Shown here: positions 41,581 to 52,356 of the stretch, one piece after another | Position numbering within the stretch: the stretch's first letter is position 1 | How the letters are laid out: the number at the start of each line of letters is the position of its first letter | NCBI GenBank assembly: GCA_963837735.1 | Contig: CAWIOM010000003.1 | Coordinates: forward strand, 1-64,000 | DNA: 64,000 nt | Direction of reading: 5' to 3' | Source: VRUE01 sp963837735 | GTDB taxonomy: Bacteria; Actinomycetota; Thermoleophilia; Solirubrobacterales; 70-9 | Position numbers and translations under genes: made by a program | The notes under the pieces: generated by a model | Database searches by the model: none | Told to the model about the DNA's origin: nothing | What the model saw: only the letters and a program-made list of their open reading frames with translations

Positions 41581-42085
41581 CTCGTTCCTGAGTGAGTCCG
41601 CGCCGGCAGGTTTTCCCTATCGCCTGCTTAACGCAACGACTGACTGGCTTGGCTCAACGGCCAAACGAACGCTCGATGACCAGCGTGAGCCGGTCGGCCA
41701 CCTCCTCCGCTCCCAGCGTTGAGCTCGCTTCCGTGGTCAAGCCCGGGTCACCCGAACGACCTCCGCCCGGGTGGCCCGGCGAGAAGAAGCCATTCCGCAT
41801 GTGCGGGAAGCGAACAGGGGAACCGTGACGGGAATCGAGAGGAGCGACCTTGGGCAGCTGATTGGCCTGGGGAACTTGCAAGACGTTGGCAGCGATGTGG
41901 ACCGCAGCGGTTGGAAAACGCGAGCCATCAGTCGAGGGGACCCCCGGTGCCCGGCGCGCGAGTATGATTACCGGGTGGGAAAATCTCAACAAGCCCGACA
42001 TTTGCACCGCCGTCCAGTCGCAGTCCTGGCTCGGCACCACTCCTCTGGAAGCCGAGAGAATGACTATCAGGGGAGAACCGTGGGC
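41581..42085. other. Intergenic / unassigned stretch
   Basis: No gene is recognised here. A stretch open in one plus-strand frame from about 41510 to 41719 (read ...TDIDSFLSESAPAGF...) has no start codon and no family I can name; it may be the tail of a lost gene. Base composition is more balanced than in the flanking polysaccharide genes. Confidence 0.4.
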
Positions 42086-42961
42086 ATGACCGGGCGTGCG
42101 GTCGTCTTTGGTGCGCCTCGTTCGGGCACGACCTTTCTAATGAAGGCTCTCAACCCACTCCCCGAGGCCGAGTGCGTGACGGGAAACCTCTTCCCCGCAG
42201 AGTTGGCCCATCTCGCAGCGCAGGAGGACCTTCCCGAGGAAACGCGAGCCGTGCTTGAGCGTAGCCTGCGCGGTGCATTCAGAGGCTATCTCGATTCGGG
42301 TCTATACCGCTCCCGCACAGCAGCACTCCGAAAGTGGCTAGCAACCAGGAAATCGAGTCAATTCTGGGCTGCAACTCATGGCGCCCGTCGTGAGCGATTG
42401 CTGGTCTACAAGGAGCCCTTCTTCGCCTTCTCGCCCGGTTTCGTCTTCAACGCACTTCCGGACGCGCGTCTGATTTACATCATGCGAGACGGCCGCGATG
42501 TTGCCGATTCTCTGGTGCGCACCTATGACGTGCTGTCAGATGACAAGCTGGCGAGCCTCGAGACTGTGTCTCCGCTGGGAAGACGGCATGGGAATTTATA
42601 TGTCCCCTGGTGGGTCGAGCGTGGGCAAGATCAAGCCTTCATCGAAGCCAGCCAATTTGCTCGAGCGCTTTGGATGTGGCGGGAGATGGTTCGCCGCTCT
42701 CAGCAGTTCCTTAACCGTGACGACGTGCGGGCCTCCGGGCGGGTGCTGACCATTCGCTATCGGGAGCTGATGGCGGACCCGATCGGAAGGGGCGAAGCGA
42801 TCACCAATCACCTAGGGGTAACAATGAACCGTCGAGTGACGAAGCGATTCAGAGAGGCTCACGAGAGGTCTATCGGAATTCACAAGAGGCGAGACAAGAC
42901 CACGGTTCGACGTGCCGAAGAGGTTGCCCAACCGCAGCTCCGGGATTTGGGCTACGTGTAG
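42086..42961 (+). CDS. Sulfotransferase
   Basis: The protein has 291 residues if the ATG at 42086 is used, which has AGGGGAG about 10 bases upstream; a GTG at 42080 is possible, and the longer open frame upstream looks non-coding. The PAPS-binding 5'-PSB loop is VVFGAPRSGTTFLMKAL and the 3'-PB part is ARLIYIMRDGRDVADSLVR; LLVYKEPFFAF precedes it. It would sulfate a glycan or a small molecule. Codon use is less GC-biased than in its neighbours, with codons such as TTA, TAT and GAT appearing (for example around 42595), and a transposase remnant lies upstream, so horizontal transfer is likely. The FkbM methyltransferase gene follows after 27 bp. Confidence 0.9.
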   Translation: MTGRAVVFGAPRSGTTFLMKALNPLPEAECVTGNLFPAELAHLAAQEDLPEETRAVLERSLRGAFRGYLDSGLYRSRTAALRKWLATRKSSQFWAATHGARRERLLVYKEPFFAFSPGFVFNALPDARLIYIMRDGRDVADSLVRTYDVLSDDKLASLETVSPLGRRHGNLYVPWWVERGQDQAFIEASQFARALWMWREMVRRSQQFLNRDDVRASGRVLTIRYRELMADPIGRGEAITNHLGVTMNRRVTKRFREAHERSIGIHKRRDKTTVRRAEEVAQPQLRDLGYV

Positions 42962-42988
42962 GAAGAGTCGGCCTGTACCTTTCGTGGC

Positions 42989-43810
42989 GTGGGGGTTCTG
43001 AATCCGGCTTATGTATTCAGGCCGCGTCAGGTGGTGAGGCGCCTCAGGTACGCGGAAATCGAGCAGCGAGTGACGTTGCCCTGGGGCGACGAGATCACCG
43101 TCGACGGCAGGGAGTCGATCGGGTCGGGAATCGCCCGTTTGGGTGTCCATGAGCTGTCGGTGAGTGAGGCGATGTGGCGGCTGACCGACCACAGCGACAT
43201 CGCCCTCGACGTGGGGGCGAATATTGGCTACTTCACCTCCCTGCTCTCCCATCGTGCGCGGGCGGTGATTTCCCTAGAGCCACATCCCGTGCTGCTCCAG
43301 CGCTTGCGCGCCAACGTTGCCCACTGGAAGCCCTGCATCACCGTCGAAGGTGCTGCCGCATCTTCATCCAAGGGCCTGGCTGAGCTGGGGCAGCCGGCCG
43401 TATTTGGGGTAAACGCAGGCATGTCCGGCCTCGATGTGGCCGGCGAGTGCACGTTTCCGGTCGAGACGGTGGCCCTCGACGAACTGGTCGAAGGTTCGTC
43501 CGTCGGGATGTTGAAGATCGACGTCGAGGGCCATGAGCTCGCGGCGCTCGAGGGGCTGGGAAACGCTCTCGCGGAGCGGCGGGTGCGCGACATCCTCTTC
43601 GAGGAGCGCGACCCGCTCCCGACGCCGGTCAGCGACCGATTGACCAACCATGGCTTCGAGCTGTTCTCCTTGCGGCAGCGGCTTGGTGGAGTCCGACTCA
43701 GGCGTGGGTCGGAAGCCCGCTCCGGGCTCGACGCGCCCACCTACCTCGCGACCGCAAGGCCCGAGCGCGCAAGGAGTAGGCTGCGCGGCTTCGGCTGGCG
43801 CTGTCTCTAG
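42989..43810 (+). CDS. FkbM-family methyltransferase
   Basis: The protein has 273 residues, intact, with a GTG start. The FkbM pattern is clear: DIALDVGANIGYFTSLLS (SAM loop), AVISLEPHPVLLQRLRANV, VETVALDELVEGSSVGMLKI and DVEGHELAALEG (the conserved IDVEGxE motif). Enzymes of this family O-methylate sugars or other hydroxyl groups. It follows the sulfotransferase on the same strand and probably decorates the same glycan. Its end is 10 bp from the end of the convergent glycosyltransferase gene. Confidence 0.92.
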   Translation: MGVLNPAYVFRPRQVVRRLRYAEIEQRVTLPWGDEITVDGRESIGSGIARLGVHELSVSEAMWRLTDHSDIALDVGANIGYFTSLLSHRARAVISLEPHPVLLQRLRANVAHWKPCITVEGAAASSSKGLAELGQPAVFGVNAGMSGLDVAGECTFPVETVALDELVEGSSVGMLKIDVEGHELAALEGLGNALAERRVRDILFEERDPLPTPVSDRLTNHGFELFSLRQRLGGVRLRRGSEARSGLDAPTYLATARPERARSRLRGFGWRCL

Positions 43811-43820
43811 CGCCTGTGCC

Positions 43821-44962
43821 CTATCTGGCGTGACCGCGGTACAGCTCTTCGTACTGCTCGACCACCCGGGACCAGGAGTACTCGAGGCTGGACTCGCGAG
43901 CGGCCGCGCCGAGCTTCTCTCGAAGCCTTGGCTCGTCCCGCAGGCTACGAAGCCGCCGCCGCAGTGTGTCGGGGTCGCGGTCGATGAACCAGCCGTTGAC
44001 GTCGTCGCGGAGTATGTCCTCGACACCGTTGACCCTCGTGACCAACAGCGGCAGGCCCGATGCCGCTGCCTCGTAGGTGACGAGCGAAAAGGTCTCGTAG
44101 GCACTCGGCAGCACGAAGACGTCAGCGCGCCTGTACCAGGGCGCGACGTCCGCCGTGGTACCGGCGAAGGTGACCCTGTCCGCGACTCCGAGACCCTCGG
44201 CAAGCTCGCGATAGGCGTGCTCGTCCCCGTCTCCGACGACGGTGAGCCCGATGTCCGGGTTGTCCCGCAGCGCCTCGAGCGCGACCTTCAGCCCCTTGCG
44301 CTCCCACTCGCTGCCGACGAAGAGCGCCTCCAGCCCCTCCCCCTCTCTCCGATCCTCGGGAGATCGATCCGAATCGCCTGCGGGCCGGAACTCATCGGTG
44401 TCGACCCCGTTGGGAATGACGAGGATCCGCTCGCTCATCGCCGGGAAGAAGCGGCGCAGCTCGCGGGCCACCCCCTCGGAGACGCCGACGAGGCGCTCGG
44501 CCCTCCCGCTTCGGTAGCACCAGCGCTCGGCCAGGCGGCTGATGGCTCGCGCGAGGCCCGCGTTCAGGCGATAGGCGAGGCCGCCCCGCGAAGCGCGGGA
44601 GAGCGCCGGCAACTCCTCGAATGCGTGGTGACAGAAGTGCACCGTGCAGACCGCGGTGCGGTTGAGGACGATCGCGCCGGTGCTGTGGACCGGGCCCCGG
44701 CCCCGGAACCTGACCAGCAGCGAGGCGAGCAGCAGGAAGCAGGGTAGGCGAGCGCGAACGGCCGGGTCGGCCCCGGAACCCGGATCCAGCGCAATCCGGG
44801 ACGAGGTGGAATCGAGCAGGTCCAGGAGATGACGGTGACGCGGTGCCCGCCGTCGAGCAGTCCGGAGATCAGCTCCGTCAACTGGCGCTCCATGCCGCCG
44901 ACCGGGCCGATGTCGTTGGCGACGATCGTCACCTCGAGCGGGCCGGCGTCAGGGGGCGCCAT
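43821..44962 (-). CDS. GT-B glycosyltransferase (GT4, frame-broken once)
   Basis: It starts MAPPDAGPLEVTIVANDIGP with the GGMERQLTEL loop of a GT-B N-domain; the frame changes near 44740 and is then open to the stop. The second half has SEGVARELRRFFPAM, ILVIPNGVDTDEFRPAG, EALFVGSEWERKGLKVALEA and VFVLPSAYETFSLVTYEAAA (the donor-binding E..SLV..EA segment). It is a retaining sugar transferase for polysaccharide assembly. It overlaps the end of the preceding GT gene (stop at 44949) by 14 bases, so the two are co-translated. Confidence 0.87.
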
Positions 44963-46071
44963 CTCGAATCGCCTCCAGCTCGCTCGTCAGCTCCTGCGCC
45001 ATCCGCTCCGCGGTGAACATCTCCCGGCAGCGCCTCTCCGCCGCGGCGGCCATCCGCTCCCGCCGGCGCCCGTCGGAGAGCAGGTCGGCGATCGAGTCCG
45101 CGAGCGCCGAGGGCGACCCGCTCTCGGCAAGCAGTCCGGTCACCCCGTGGTCGACGATATCCAGCGGACCGCCGGCCGCCACGGCCACGACCGGAACCCG
45201 AGCAGCCATCGCCTCGAGCAGGACGATCCCGAACGGCTCCGCCGACCGAGGCGTTGACGGCGACGTCCATCAGCCGGAAGTAGGGCGCGGAGTCGGAAAC
45301 CTGGCCGGTCATCGTCACGCGGTCGGAGAGCTCGAGCCGGGCGATCGTCTCCTCCAGCGCGGCGGCATACTCCGGCGAGAGGTCCCAGGCGTCGCCACCG
45401 ACGATCAGCCCATGGACGTCGATCCCTCGCCCACGAAGGTCGGCCACTGCGGCCAGGAAGCGGTCCTGCCCCTTCCACGGCTGCAGACGGCCGACGATCC
45501 CGGCCACCAGGCGCCCGGATGGAATGCCGAGCTGCTGCCCGAGGCCCTGGTCCTCAGCGCCCTCGGGCGGGTCGATTCCAGGGTGGACGACGAACGAGCT
45601 TCGCTTCGGGAAGAGCCCCGCCTGGGCGGCCTGTCCGGCGGCCGACGAGCAGCCGATCGCGCGCGTGGGAAGCAGGGTCGCGACGCGGTCGACCCAATTC
45701 CGCTCGGGGATCTGGTGCTGCCACCAGACGGCGCGATCGCGCATCCCGGCGAGGAGCGCCGCCGGGGAACCGTAGAGGTGCGACTTGGCGCTCCAATCGA
45801 GGAGCAGGTCGGGCCGCCGGGACCGAAGAATGGCGCCGATGCGGCGGATCGCGCCGAGCGTCGCCCCCGGCTGCCTCAACCTCCCCGCCGGGACCACCTC
45901 CGTGGCTATCCCGATGCCGGCGACCTCACGCTCGAACTCGCCCGGCCCGAGGAAGACGACGGTCGGCTCGACCCGCTCGCGGTCGAGGTGGCGGAGCGCC
46001 AGCCACAGCATCTCCTCGGCGCCCCCGAGCCGCTCACCCCAGGGCGTGACTATCACGACCCGGAGCGGCAT
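44949..46071 (-). CDS. GT-B glycosyltransferase (GT4, frame-broken once)
   Basis: It starts MPLRVVIVTPWGERLGGAEE, a textbook GT4 opening. Motifs follow: LDWSAKSHLYGSPAALLAG, SFVVHPGIDPPEG, VAGIVGRLQPWKGQDRFLAA and VTMTGQVSDSAPYFRLMDVA. After one frame change near 45245 comes EPFGIVLLEAMAARVPVVAV, then GVTGLLAESG. Its start overlaps the stop of the gene before it (TGATG) and its end overlaps the start of the next, so three glycosyltransferases form one translational chain on the minus strand, downstream of the polymerase and Wzz genes. Confidence 0.88.
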
Positions 46072-47166
46072 CAGCGATCGGGGAGCGCGGCGAGCAGCTT
46101 CCGGGCGATCACCGGCCAGTCGAAGTTGCGCTCATACAGCTCTCGAGCCGCGGCGCCGGTCGCGGCCCTGGCCTCCGGATCACCTGCAAGCCGGACGGCG
46201 GCCTCGGCGAAGCGGTCCCTGTCGCCGTAGTCGATCAACTCGAGGGCCGAGCCCGCTTCTGCGAGGACCGCGTCGGTCAGCGGGCCGACGGTGCCGACCA
46301 CCGGCAGCGCATGCTGCAGCGCCGCCATCAGCGTCCCGCGCCTGGTCGAGACTCCGTCGGTCAGCGGAGCCAGGAAGAGGTCGGACGCGGCGAGCATTCC
46401 CGCCAGCTCCTCGGACTCGAGGTAGCCGGGCGCATGGATCGCGATCGACGGATCGAGACCGGCGAGCGGCGGCGCCTCCGCCCCGATGCTGAGGACGACG
46501 AGCGGCCTGCCCGTGGAGGCGATCGCGTTGGCGGCGGCGACGACGTAGTCGCCGCGCCAGGTCGGGTGGTCGCGGCCCATCGCGCAGACGACCAGGGACT
46601 CGTCGCCGATGCCCATCCGCTCCCTTTCCTCCCGGCGCCGAGAACGACGGTCGGGGAAGTTGGAGCCGACCGGAAGATGATGAACCGGGCGGCTCGGGCG
46701 CTGGGCGTCGAATCTCCGCGGCCCAGGGCTCGATCGATGTGAAGACGACGTCGGCGGCGAGCCGCAGCGCCCTCAGCTGGAGGCGCTGCCAGAGGCCCAT
46801 GAGGACCCATCGCCACGAGTTCATCGGCACATATGGCTCGTGGACCATGAGCGCGATCGTCGGGCGGTCCCCTCTGGCCCTGAGCACGAGCAGGGACGCC
46901 GGCAGCCACGGCGCGAAGCCCCAGCGCGCAAAGGAGAAGGGCATGTACTGGAGCACGATTGCCGAGCTGCGCCCGGTCCGGCGCAGCTCGCGCCAGGCCC
47001 GAAGCCGGGCGCGCACGCTTTCGCCGGACGGTCCGGCCGTCTGTTCTCGGAGCTCGACCTCGACGCCCTCGGTCGAGAGCTGGCACGTCAGGCGCCGACC
47101 GTGGTCGCGGATGCCGTCCGCGATCCAGCCGTAGTCGCTGTGGACCAGGATGACCCGCTCGACCAT
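46071..47166 (-). CDS. Glycosyltransferase, GT-B like (frame-broken)
   Basis: The start MVERVILVHSDYGWIADGIR is followed by AIVLQYMPFSFARWGFAP and VFTSIEPWAAEI; after frame changes between about 46740 and 46620 the C-terminal half reads ESLVVCAMGRDHPTWRGDY, IHAPGYLESEELAGMLAASD and LFLAPLTDGVSTRRGTLMAA, ending ARKLLAALPDR. The two-domain layout and the TRRGTLMAAL donor-side segment fit a GT-B glycosyltransferase, though the family is less clear than for its neighbours. It starts directly after the stop of the polymerase gene (TAA then ATG). Confidence 0.78.
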
Positions 47167-47167
47167 T

Positions 47168-48700
47168 TAGGCCTGCCGGATGGTGGGCGCGTTCGCCGAG
47201 CGGGGCGCCGGACCCCCTCGACGGCTCGAGCGCTTGGCGCCCCTCGCCGAGAAGCCAGAACGAGAGGACCCCCGCGGCGAACCAGAGGTAGGGCGCGGCT
47301 GGAGTGGTCGCCGTCGTGGCACCCACCCACCAGGTCGCGAAGATGGCGAACAGCGGTGCCGCCACCGCGGTCAGCAGGATCCGCGTTTCCCGATCCTCGA
47401 TCCTGCGGATCCTGGTGACGCTGTAGAAGAAGAGGGTCAGGTTGAACCCGAGCATCACGATCAGCCCCGGAAGGCCGACCTCGACCAGGAGGAAGGTGGG
47501 CTCGCTCTCAGCGCTCAGCTTCCTGTCCGGCGGCCCCCCGTGGAAGCTGGTGGCCGGCCCCAGGGACCCGATCCCGGCGCCGAGCGGGAAATCGGCCGCG
47601 TATTCGGGAATCAGCTTGAAGTTGTCGCTGCGGTAGTTGTAGGCGGTGCTGACGGCCTGACCCAGGGCTGTTGATCGTGTCGTAGCGATCGAAGGAGCCT
47701 TTTTCCGTGTTCTTGAGTGAGCAGGCCGACGGTCGCGTAGCCGACGATGACGGTCAGCGCGAGCGCGATCACCGTCCGCAGCCCGGCTCGTGACGTGACC
47801 GTGAGTCCGGCGAAGGCAAAGACCGCGATGATCGCTCCCAGCACCGCTGTCCGCGCCTCCGAGGTGACGACCGCCATCACCACCCCGCCCGAGAGCAGCA
47901 CCGTCGCGATCCGCACGCCGCGCCGCCGCGAGAGCGCCAGCAGCGCCAGCGCGGCGGGCACGGCGATCAGCCCGACGATGCCGCCGAAGCCGAAGTCGCC
48001 GCCGAGGGCGAACGGCCGGTTGCGTTCGTTGCCCTTCGTTGTCGGCGTAGGTGCGCGCGGAGAGCCGCCTTCGCCTTCGCCCGATGATCGCGCTGCGAGT
48101 AGCCGGGACCCCAGTCGGCGAGCTGTCCGGGCGTCAGGTTCACCTGGATCAGCCCGACGACGCCGTTGGCGGCGGCGATCACGAGCAGGATCAGCAGAAA
48201 GGCGCGCAGCCGCGCCCTGCTTCGCATCACGAAGTAGGCGAGGAAGAAGAGCGGCACCCACTCGGCGTGCGGTCGAACGGAGGCGATCGAGTGGGCGAGG
48301 GTCCCGTTTTCGGGATTTGCGATCTGCGCCGCGACGACGATGACCCAGGCGAGCACCCAGCCGCTCAGAGGAGGCCAGCGAATGGTCTCGCCGCGCACCG
48401 CCAGCCTGACGATGGCGCCGACCGTGATCGCGTAGAGCAGGACGTCACGGAGCAGCGTCGCGTGCGAGGAGCCGGTTTTGAGCTTGAGGTAGCCGTCGGC
48501 GAGGCCGATGTAGAGCATCAGGACGGCGAGGGTCCAGCTCGTAGCGCTCGCTGAGCAGCATCCAGCCCGCGATGCCGAGGAGCGCGACGGCGACGAGCGC
48601 CGTGAGCGGCGTCGCGGTCGGGAAGTTGACCGTGATCAGCCAGGCCGGTCAGCGCCAGAGCACCGGCCGCTGCCAGAGCCGCCCAGCGGCTTGAAGACGG
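47168..48700 (-). CDS. O-antigen ligase / Wzy-like polymerase (frame-broken)
   Basis: A multi-pass membrane protein of about 500 residues in pieces. In order: PTATPLTALVAVALLGIAGW and MLLSERYEL near 48560, MLYIGLADGYLKLKTGS and EWVPLFFLAYFVMRSRARLR, FGFGGIVGLIAVPAALALLA, MAVVTSEARTAVLGAIIAVF, then the periplasmic loop near 47600 (FPLGAGIGSLGPATSFHGGP) and the last helices (TLFFYSVTRIRRIEDRETRI, FATWWVGATT). The SEART and GxGxGS-type loop are typical of the O-antigen ligase/polymerase superfamily. It would polymerise or ligate glycan repeat units outside the membrane. The 5' end near 48700 is uncertain. Frame changes lie near 48620, 48540, 48100, 47680 and 47190. Confidence 0.8.
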
Positions 48701-48724
48701 CCCTGTCGAGTAGCGGCGGCGCTA

Positions 48725-50256
48725 CTAGCCGTAGTAGTAGCCATACGCCCGGGTCCGGTAGATGCGCGAGGGGATCCCGTTGACGACGACTCCGACGATG
48801 TTGATGTTCGGCAACGCGCTTGAGCTCGGCCAGCAGGCGCTTTGCCGAGTCCCGTGGTGCTGACCCCGAGGCGGGTGACCAGGAGGACGCCGTCGACTTC
48901 GGGAGAGGAGCGGCAGGACGTCCGCCGCCGCCAGCAGCGGCGAGGAGTCGATGATCACCCTGTCGTAGAGCGCCGAGGCCGTGCCCAGCGTCTGCCGCAT
49001 GCCGCCCGAGGCGAGCTCGGCGGCGAGGTTGCCCGTATGCGCTCCGGCGGGCACCATCGCCAGGCTCGCCGTCGGCCGACATGGCCGGCGGCCGGCGGTC
49101 GCGACGCCGACGTGCCGTCCGGCCCCGTCGCCGTTGCCGTTTTCGGTCCCGTGGACCGTCACTTCCTGTACCGCCTGGCCGAAGCTGGCCCGGCCGGCGA
49201 GGACATCGGTGAGGCCGGGGCCCTCGTGGGCGTCGAGCAGACCCGCCGAGCGTGCCTTTGCGGAAGTCGGCATCGAGCACGGCGACGTTGCGCCCGGCCT
49301 CGCGATAGGCGAGCGCCGAGGTTGCGGGTGACGACCGACTTGCCCTCGCCCGGAGCGGCGCTGGCGACCAGGATCGTGCGCAGCGGGCGCTCGCTGGAGA
49401 GCATGTCGAGGTTCATCTGCAGGCGGTGGAAGGGCTCGTGCAGCTGCTTGTCCATCGCCGGCGCCGTCGGTGCCGAACGGCGCGGGCGCGTCGACCTTCG
49501 GGACCTCGGTGAGGACCGGCAGCTCGAAGGCTTCTTCGACGTCCTCGACGCTCGTGAACTTGCGGGTCAGGTACTCGAGGCCGAAGGCGGCGCCGATCGC
49601 GAGCATGAGGCTGAGGACGAAGGCGAAGATCGCGTGCGACGTCGGGTCGTGGCCGACCGGGACCGACGAGGGGAACGCCCGTTCGACGACCTTGACGCCG
49701 CGCTGCCGCGCCGACTGCGAGCTGACCAGTTCGAGCGTCTGGATTTTTTCTTCGAGCGCTTCCCGCTTGGCGTCGTCTTCGGAGTTCCGGCCGAGCGTGC
49801 GCCAGCTGCCTTTCGCGCGAGCGCGGATCGTCTGCGCCGCTTCTCCGCTGGAGCTGCGCTGTCCTGCGTCGCGATGAAGCCGTCGGCGTAGGCGTTGGCG
49901 AGCGGCGGCGGCGCCTCGTGGCGTCGAGGCGGTCGCCGGTGACGACGATGAAGTTGCTCTTTTCGAGCGCCTGCGGCGGAGACGCTGCCACCGGGCACGT
50001 TGACCGTGCTCTTGGCGAGATCTTCTCGCGCTTGTTCCGCCACCGTGTTCGTCTGGATCAGGAGAGCGAGGTTTTCGATCGTCGCTTCGGTCGTGTGACC
50101 GGGCCGCCTGCCGAGCAGGATCTGGTCGATCGTCGAGGGCTGCACGAAGAGCTCGGTCGAGGCCGCGTAGACCTTGGGCTTGTGGTCGTAGTAGAGATAG
50201 GTGCCGATCGTCACGACCGGGACGACGGCCAGGATCAGCCACCAGCGCTTGAGCAC
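48725..50256 (-). CDS. Wzz-type chain-length regulator fused to BY-kinase (frame-broken)
   Basis: The N-terminus is a membrane-spanning Wzz domain (WWLILAVVPVVTIGTYLYYD, VYAASTELFVQPSTIDQILL); a coiled-coil part (KREALEEKIQTLELVSSQSA) and a second membrane helix (IFAFVLSLMLAIGAAFGLEY) follow. Then comes the cytoplasmic tyrosine kinase domain with Walker A ASAAPGEGKSVV, the Walker-B-like VIIDSSPLLAAADVLPLL, and a C-terminal tyrosine cluster RAYGYYYG, the usual autophosphorylation tail. Such proteins set polysaccharide chain length and gate export. Several frame changes occur, mainly at 49900-50000 and 48850-49480. The start may lie upstream of the GTG at 50256. Confidence 0.87.
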
Positions 50257-50455
50257 CGGGCGAAGATAGGCGCGGATGTCGCTCTGTCTCGTCTGGATGC
50301 GTTGTTCACGACACTTACAACGCTCCGACCCGGCTCGGACTTCCGCACCGATCGCGAATCGTTCGCACGCCCGGGCACGAAAGTGCCATCGCGTCGCGCC
50401 CGTTGTCCATATGGGATCCGGCGCCGGGACAAGTGACGGAGCTCAGCCCATAGCT
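50257..50455. promoter_or_regulatory. Divergent promoter region between Wzz-kinase and asparagine synthase
   Basis: About 200 bp separate the divergent starts of the minus-strand Wzz/polymerase/GT unit and the plus-strand asparagine synthase/GT unit. Promoters for both should lie here; I cannot pick -10/-35 boxes with confidence. Confidence 0.4.
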
Positions 50456-52356
50456 ATGTGCGGAATCTGCGGATCTACCTCGGACCCCGAACACGTCGCG
50501 GTCTCCGCGATGTGCACGGCGCTCCGCCACCGCGGCCCCGACGACGAGGGGATCTACCTGAGCGAGTCCGGGGACGCTCGCGCTCGGCGCCAGGCGGCTC
50601 AGCATCATCGACCTCGAGCGACGGGCACCAGCCGCGGGGCAACGAGGACGGCACGATCTGGGCGGCCCTCAACGGCGAGATCTACAACCACCCGGCGATC
50701 CGGGACCGACTGGAGCGCGCCGGGCACGCGCTGAAGGGCAAGTCGGACACCGAGACCCTCACCCACCTGTACGAGGAGTACGGCGACGACCTCGTCCATG
50801 TGATCGAGGGGATGTACGCGTTCGCGATCTGGGACTCGCGCCGGCAGCGGCTGCTGCATCGTCCGCGACCGCTTCGGCGAGAAGCCGCTCTTCTACGCCC
50901 GCGAGGGACGCGACCTGATCTTCGCCTCCGAGCTGACGGCCCTGGTCGAGGGCATGCGCTCCACGCCCGACATCAACCCGGCCGCCCTCGACGCGCTTCT
51001 TCGTGCTCGGCTACGTCCCGGGAGCGGAGGGATCGATCCTGCAGGGGGTGGAGCAGCTTCCGCCCGGGCCACCTGATGGTCTGGGAGCGCGAGACGGGAG
51101 ATCTGACCGTGAGGCCGCTATTGGAGCCCGCCGAAATCCGTGACCCGGGCTGACGAGGATCCCGGCCGAGCTCACGGCCGAGGCCCGCCACCTGCTCGAA
51201 CGCTCGGTCCAGGGCAGGCTCCTCTCCGACGTCCCGCTCGGCGTCTTTCTCAGCGGCGGCCTCGACTCGACCGTGGTCGCCGCCGATCGCGGCCCGGCAG
51301 TCTCGACGAGCCGCTGAAGACCTTCACGGTCGGCTACGAGGCCGGCAACGAGGCCAACGACGAGCGCAGCGTCGCCCGCGAGATGGCCGAGCTGATCGGC
51401 AGCGAGCACCGAGAAATCGTCCTCGACTCCGACGAAGCGGCAGCGCGGATCCCGAGCCTTCTCGCCGGGCTCGACGTGCCCCTTGCCGACACCGCGGTGG
51501 TGCCCCTGCACTCGGTCTCCGAGTTCGCCCGCAACGAGGTGACCGTGGCGCTCGGCGGCGAGGGCGCCGACGAGCTGTTCGGTGGCTACCCACGCTACGC
51601 GTGGCTCGAGCGCGTCCAACCGCGGCTGGCGCGGCGAGGGTCGCCTCGGGGCGGCACTCGGCGGCAGGGTCCGCGGAGTCGGCCCGGGAACCCCACGGCT
51701 CCGTCGTGCGATCGACCTCGCCGTCCCGCGCAGCGCTCGCCGAACGCCACCTCGACTGGGTGACCGCCGGCCGCCGGCACGCGCGGCTCGGCGCTCTACG
51801 GGCCCCGGCTGCGGTCTGCCGTGGCCGAAAGCGGCCTGCTGGCCGGCCTGCGGGCCGAATTCGACGAGTCGCGCACCGACTCGGTGGCCGGCTCGCTGAT
51901 GCGCTTCGACCAGCTTCACTGGCTGCCCGACGACGTCCTCGTCAAGGCCGACAGGGCGGGGATGCTGACCTCGCTGGAGGTGCGCACCGCCTACCTGAAT
52001 CGCGAGCTCGCCGAGTTCGCCGCCACGCGTCGCCCCGTCGGTCCACCTCGCCGGCGGCGGCAAGAACCTGCTGCGGCAGCTCCTCTCGGAACTGCTGCCC
52101 GACGCGCCGAAACGCCGCAAGGCCGCCTTCCTGCCGCCGATCGGCGCGTGGCTGGCCGGGCCGCTCGGTCCGATCATGGAGGAGCAGGTCAGCGGCGGCT
52201 CGCTGTACTCGGAGGGGTGGATCGACGGCGCCGCAGCCGCCCGCGCTGCTCTCCGAACACCGGAGCGGGTCGGCGGACCGCAGCCACGTCCTCTGGCCCC
52301 TGCTGGCCGCCGGGCTCTGGCTCGACCGCTACAGGGGAATGGATCCTCGGCGATGA
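50456..52356 (+). CDS. asnB: Asparagine synthase, exopolysaccharide cluster (frame-broken)
   Basis: It starts MCGICGSTSDPEH, so Cys2 of the glutaminase domain is present. Motifs: RHRGPDDEGIYLSESG, NGEIYNHPAIRDRL and GMYAFAIWDSRR; after several frame changes come PLGVFLSGGLDSTVVAA (P-loop), VALGGEGADELFGGYPRYA and MLTSLEVRTAYLNRELAEF. Frame changes lie near 50590, 50860, 51000, 51060, 51155, 51285, 51640-51800, 52035 and 52240. It forms asparagine or amidates a related substrate with glutamine. AsnB homologues commonly accompany polysaccharide clusters, where they may amidate sugar acids; that is inference. Its stop overlaps the next gene's ATG (ATGA). Confidence 0.9.

Noticed and set aside
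41510..41719. A possible small gene on the plus strand
   Set aside because: The frame has no start codon or ribosome-binding site and no recognisable motif; open stretches of this length are common at this base composition.
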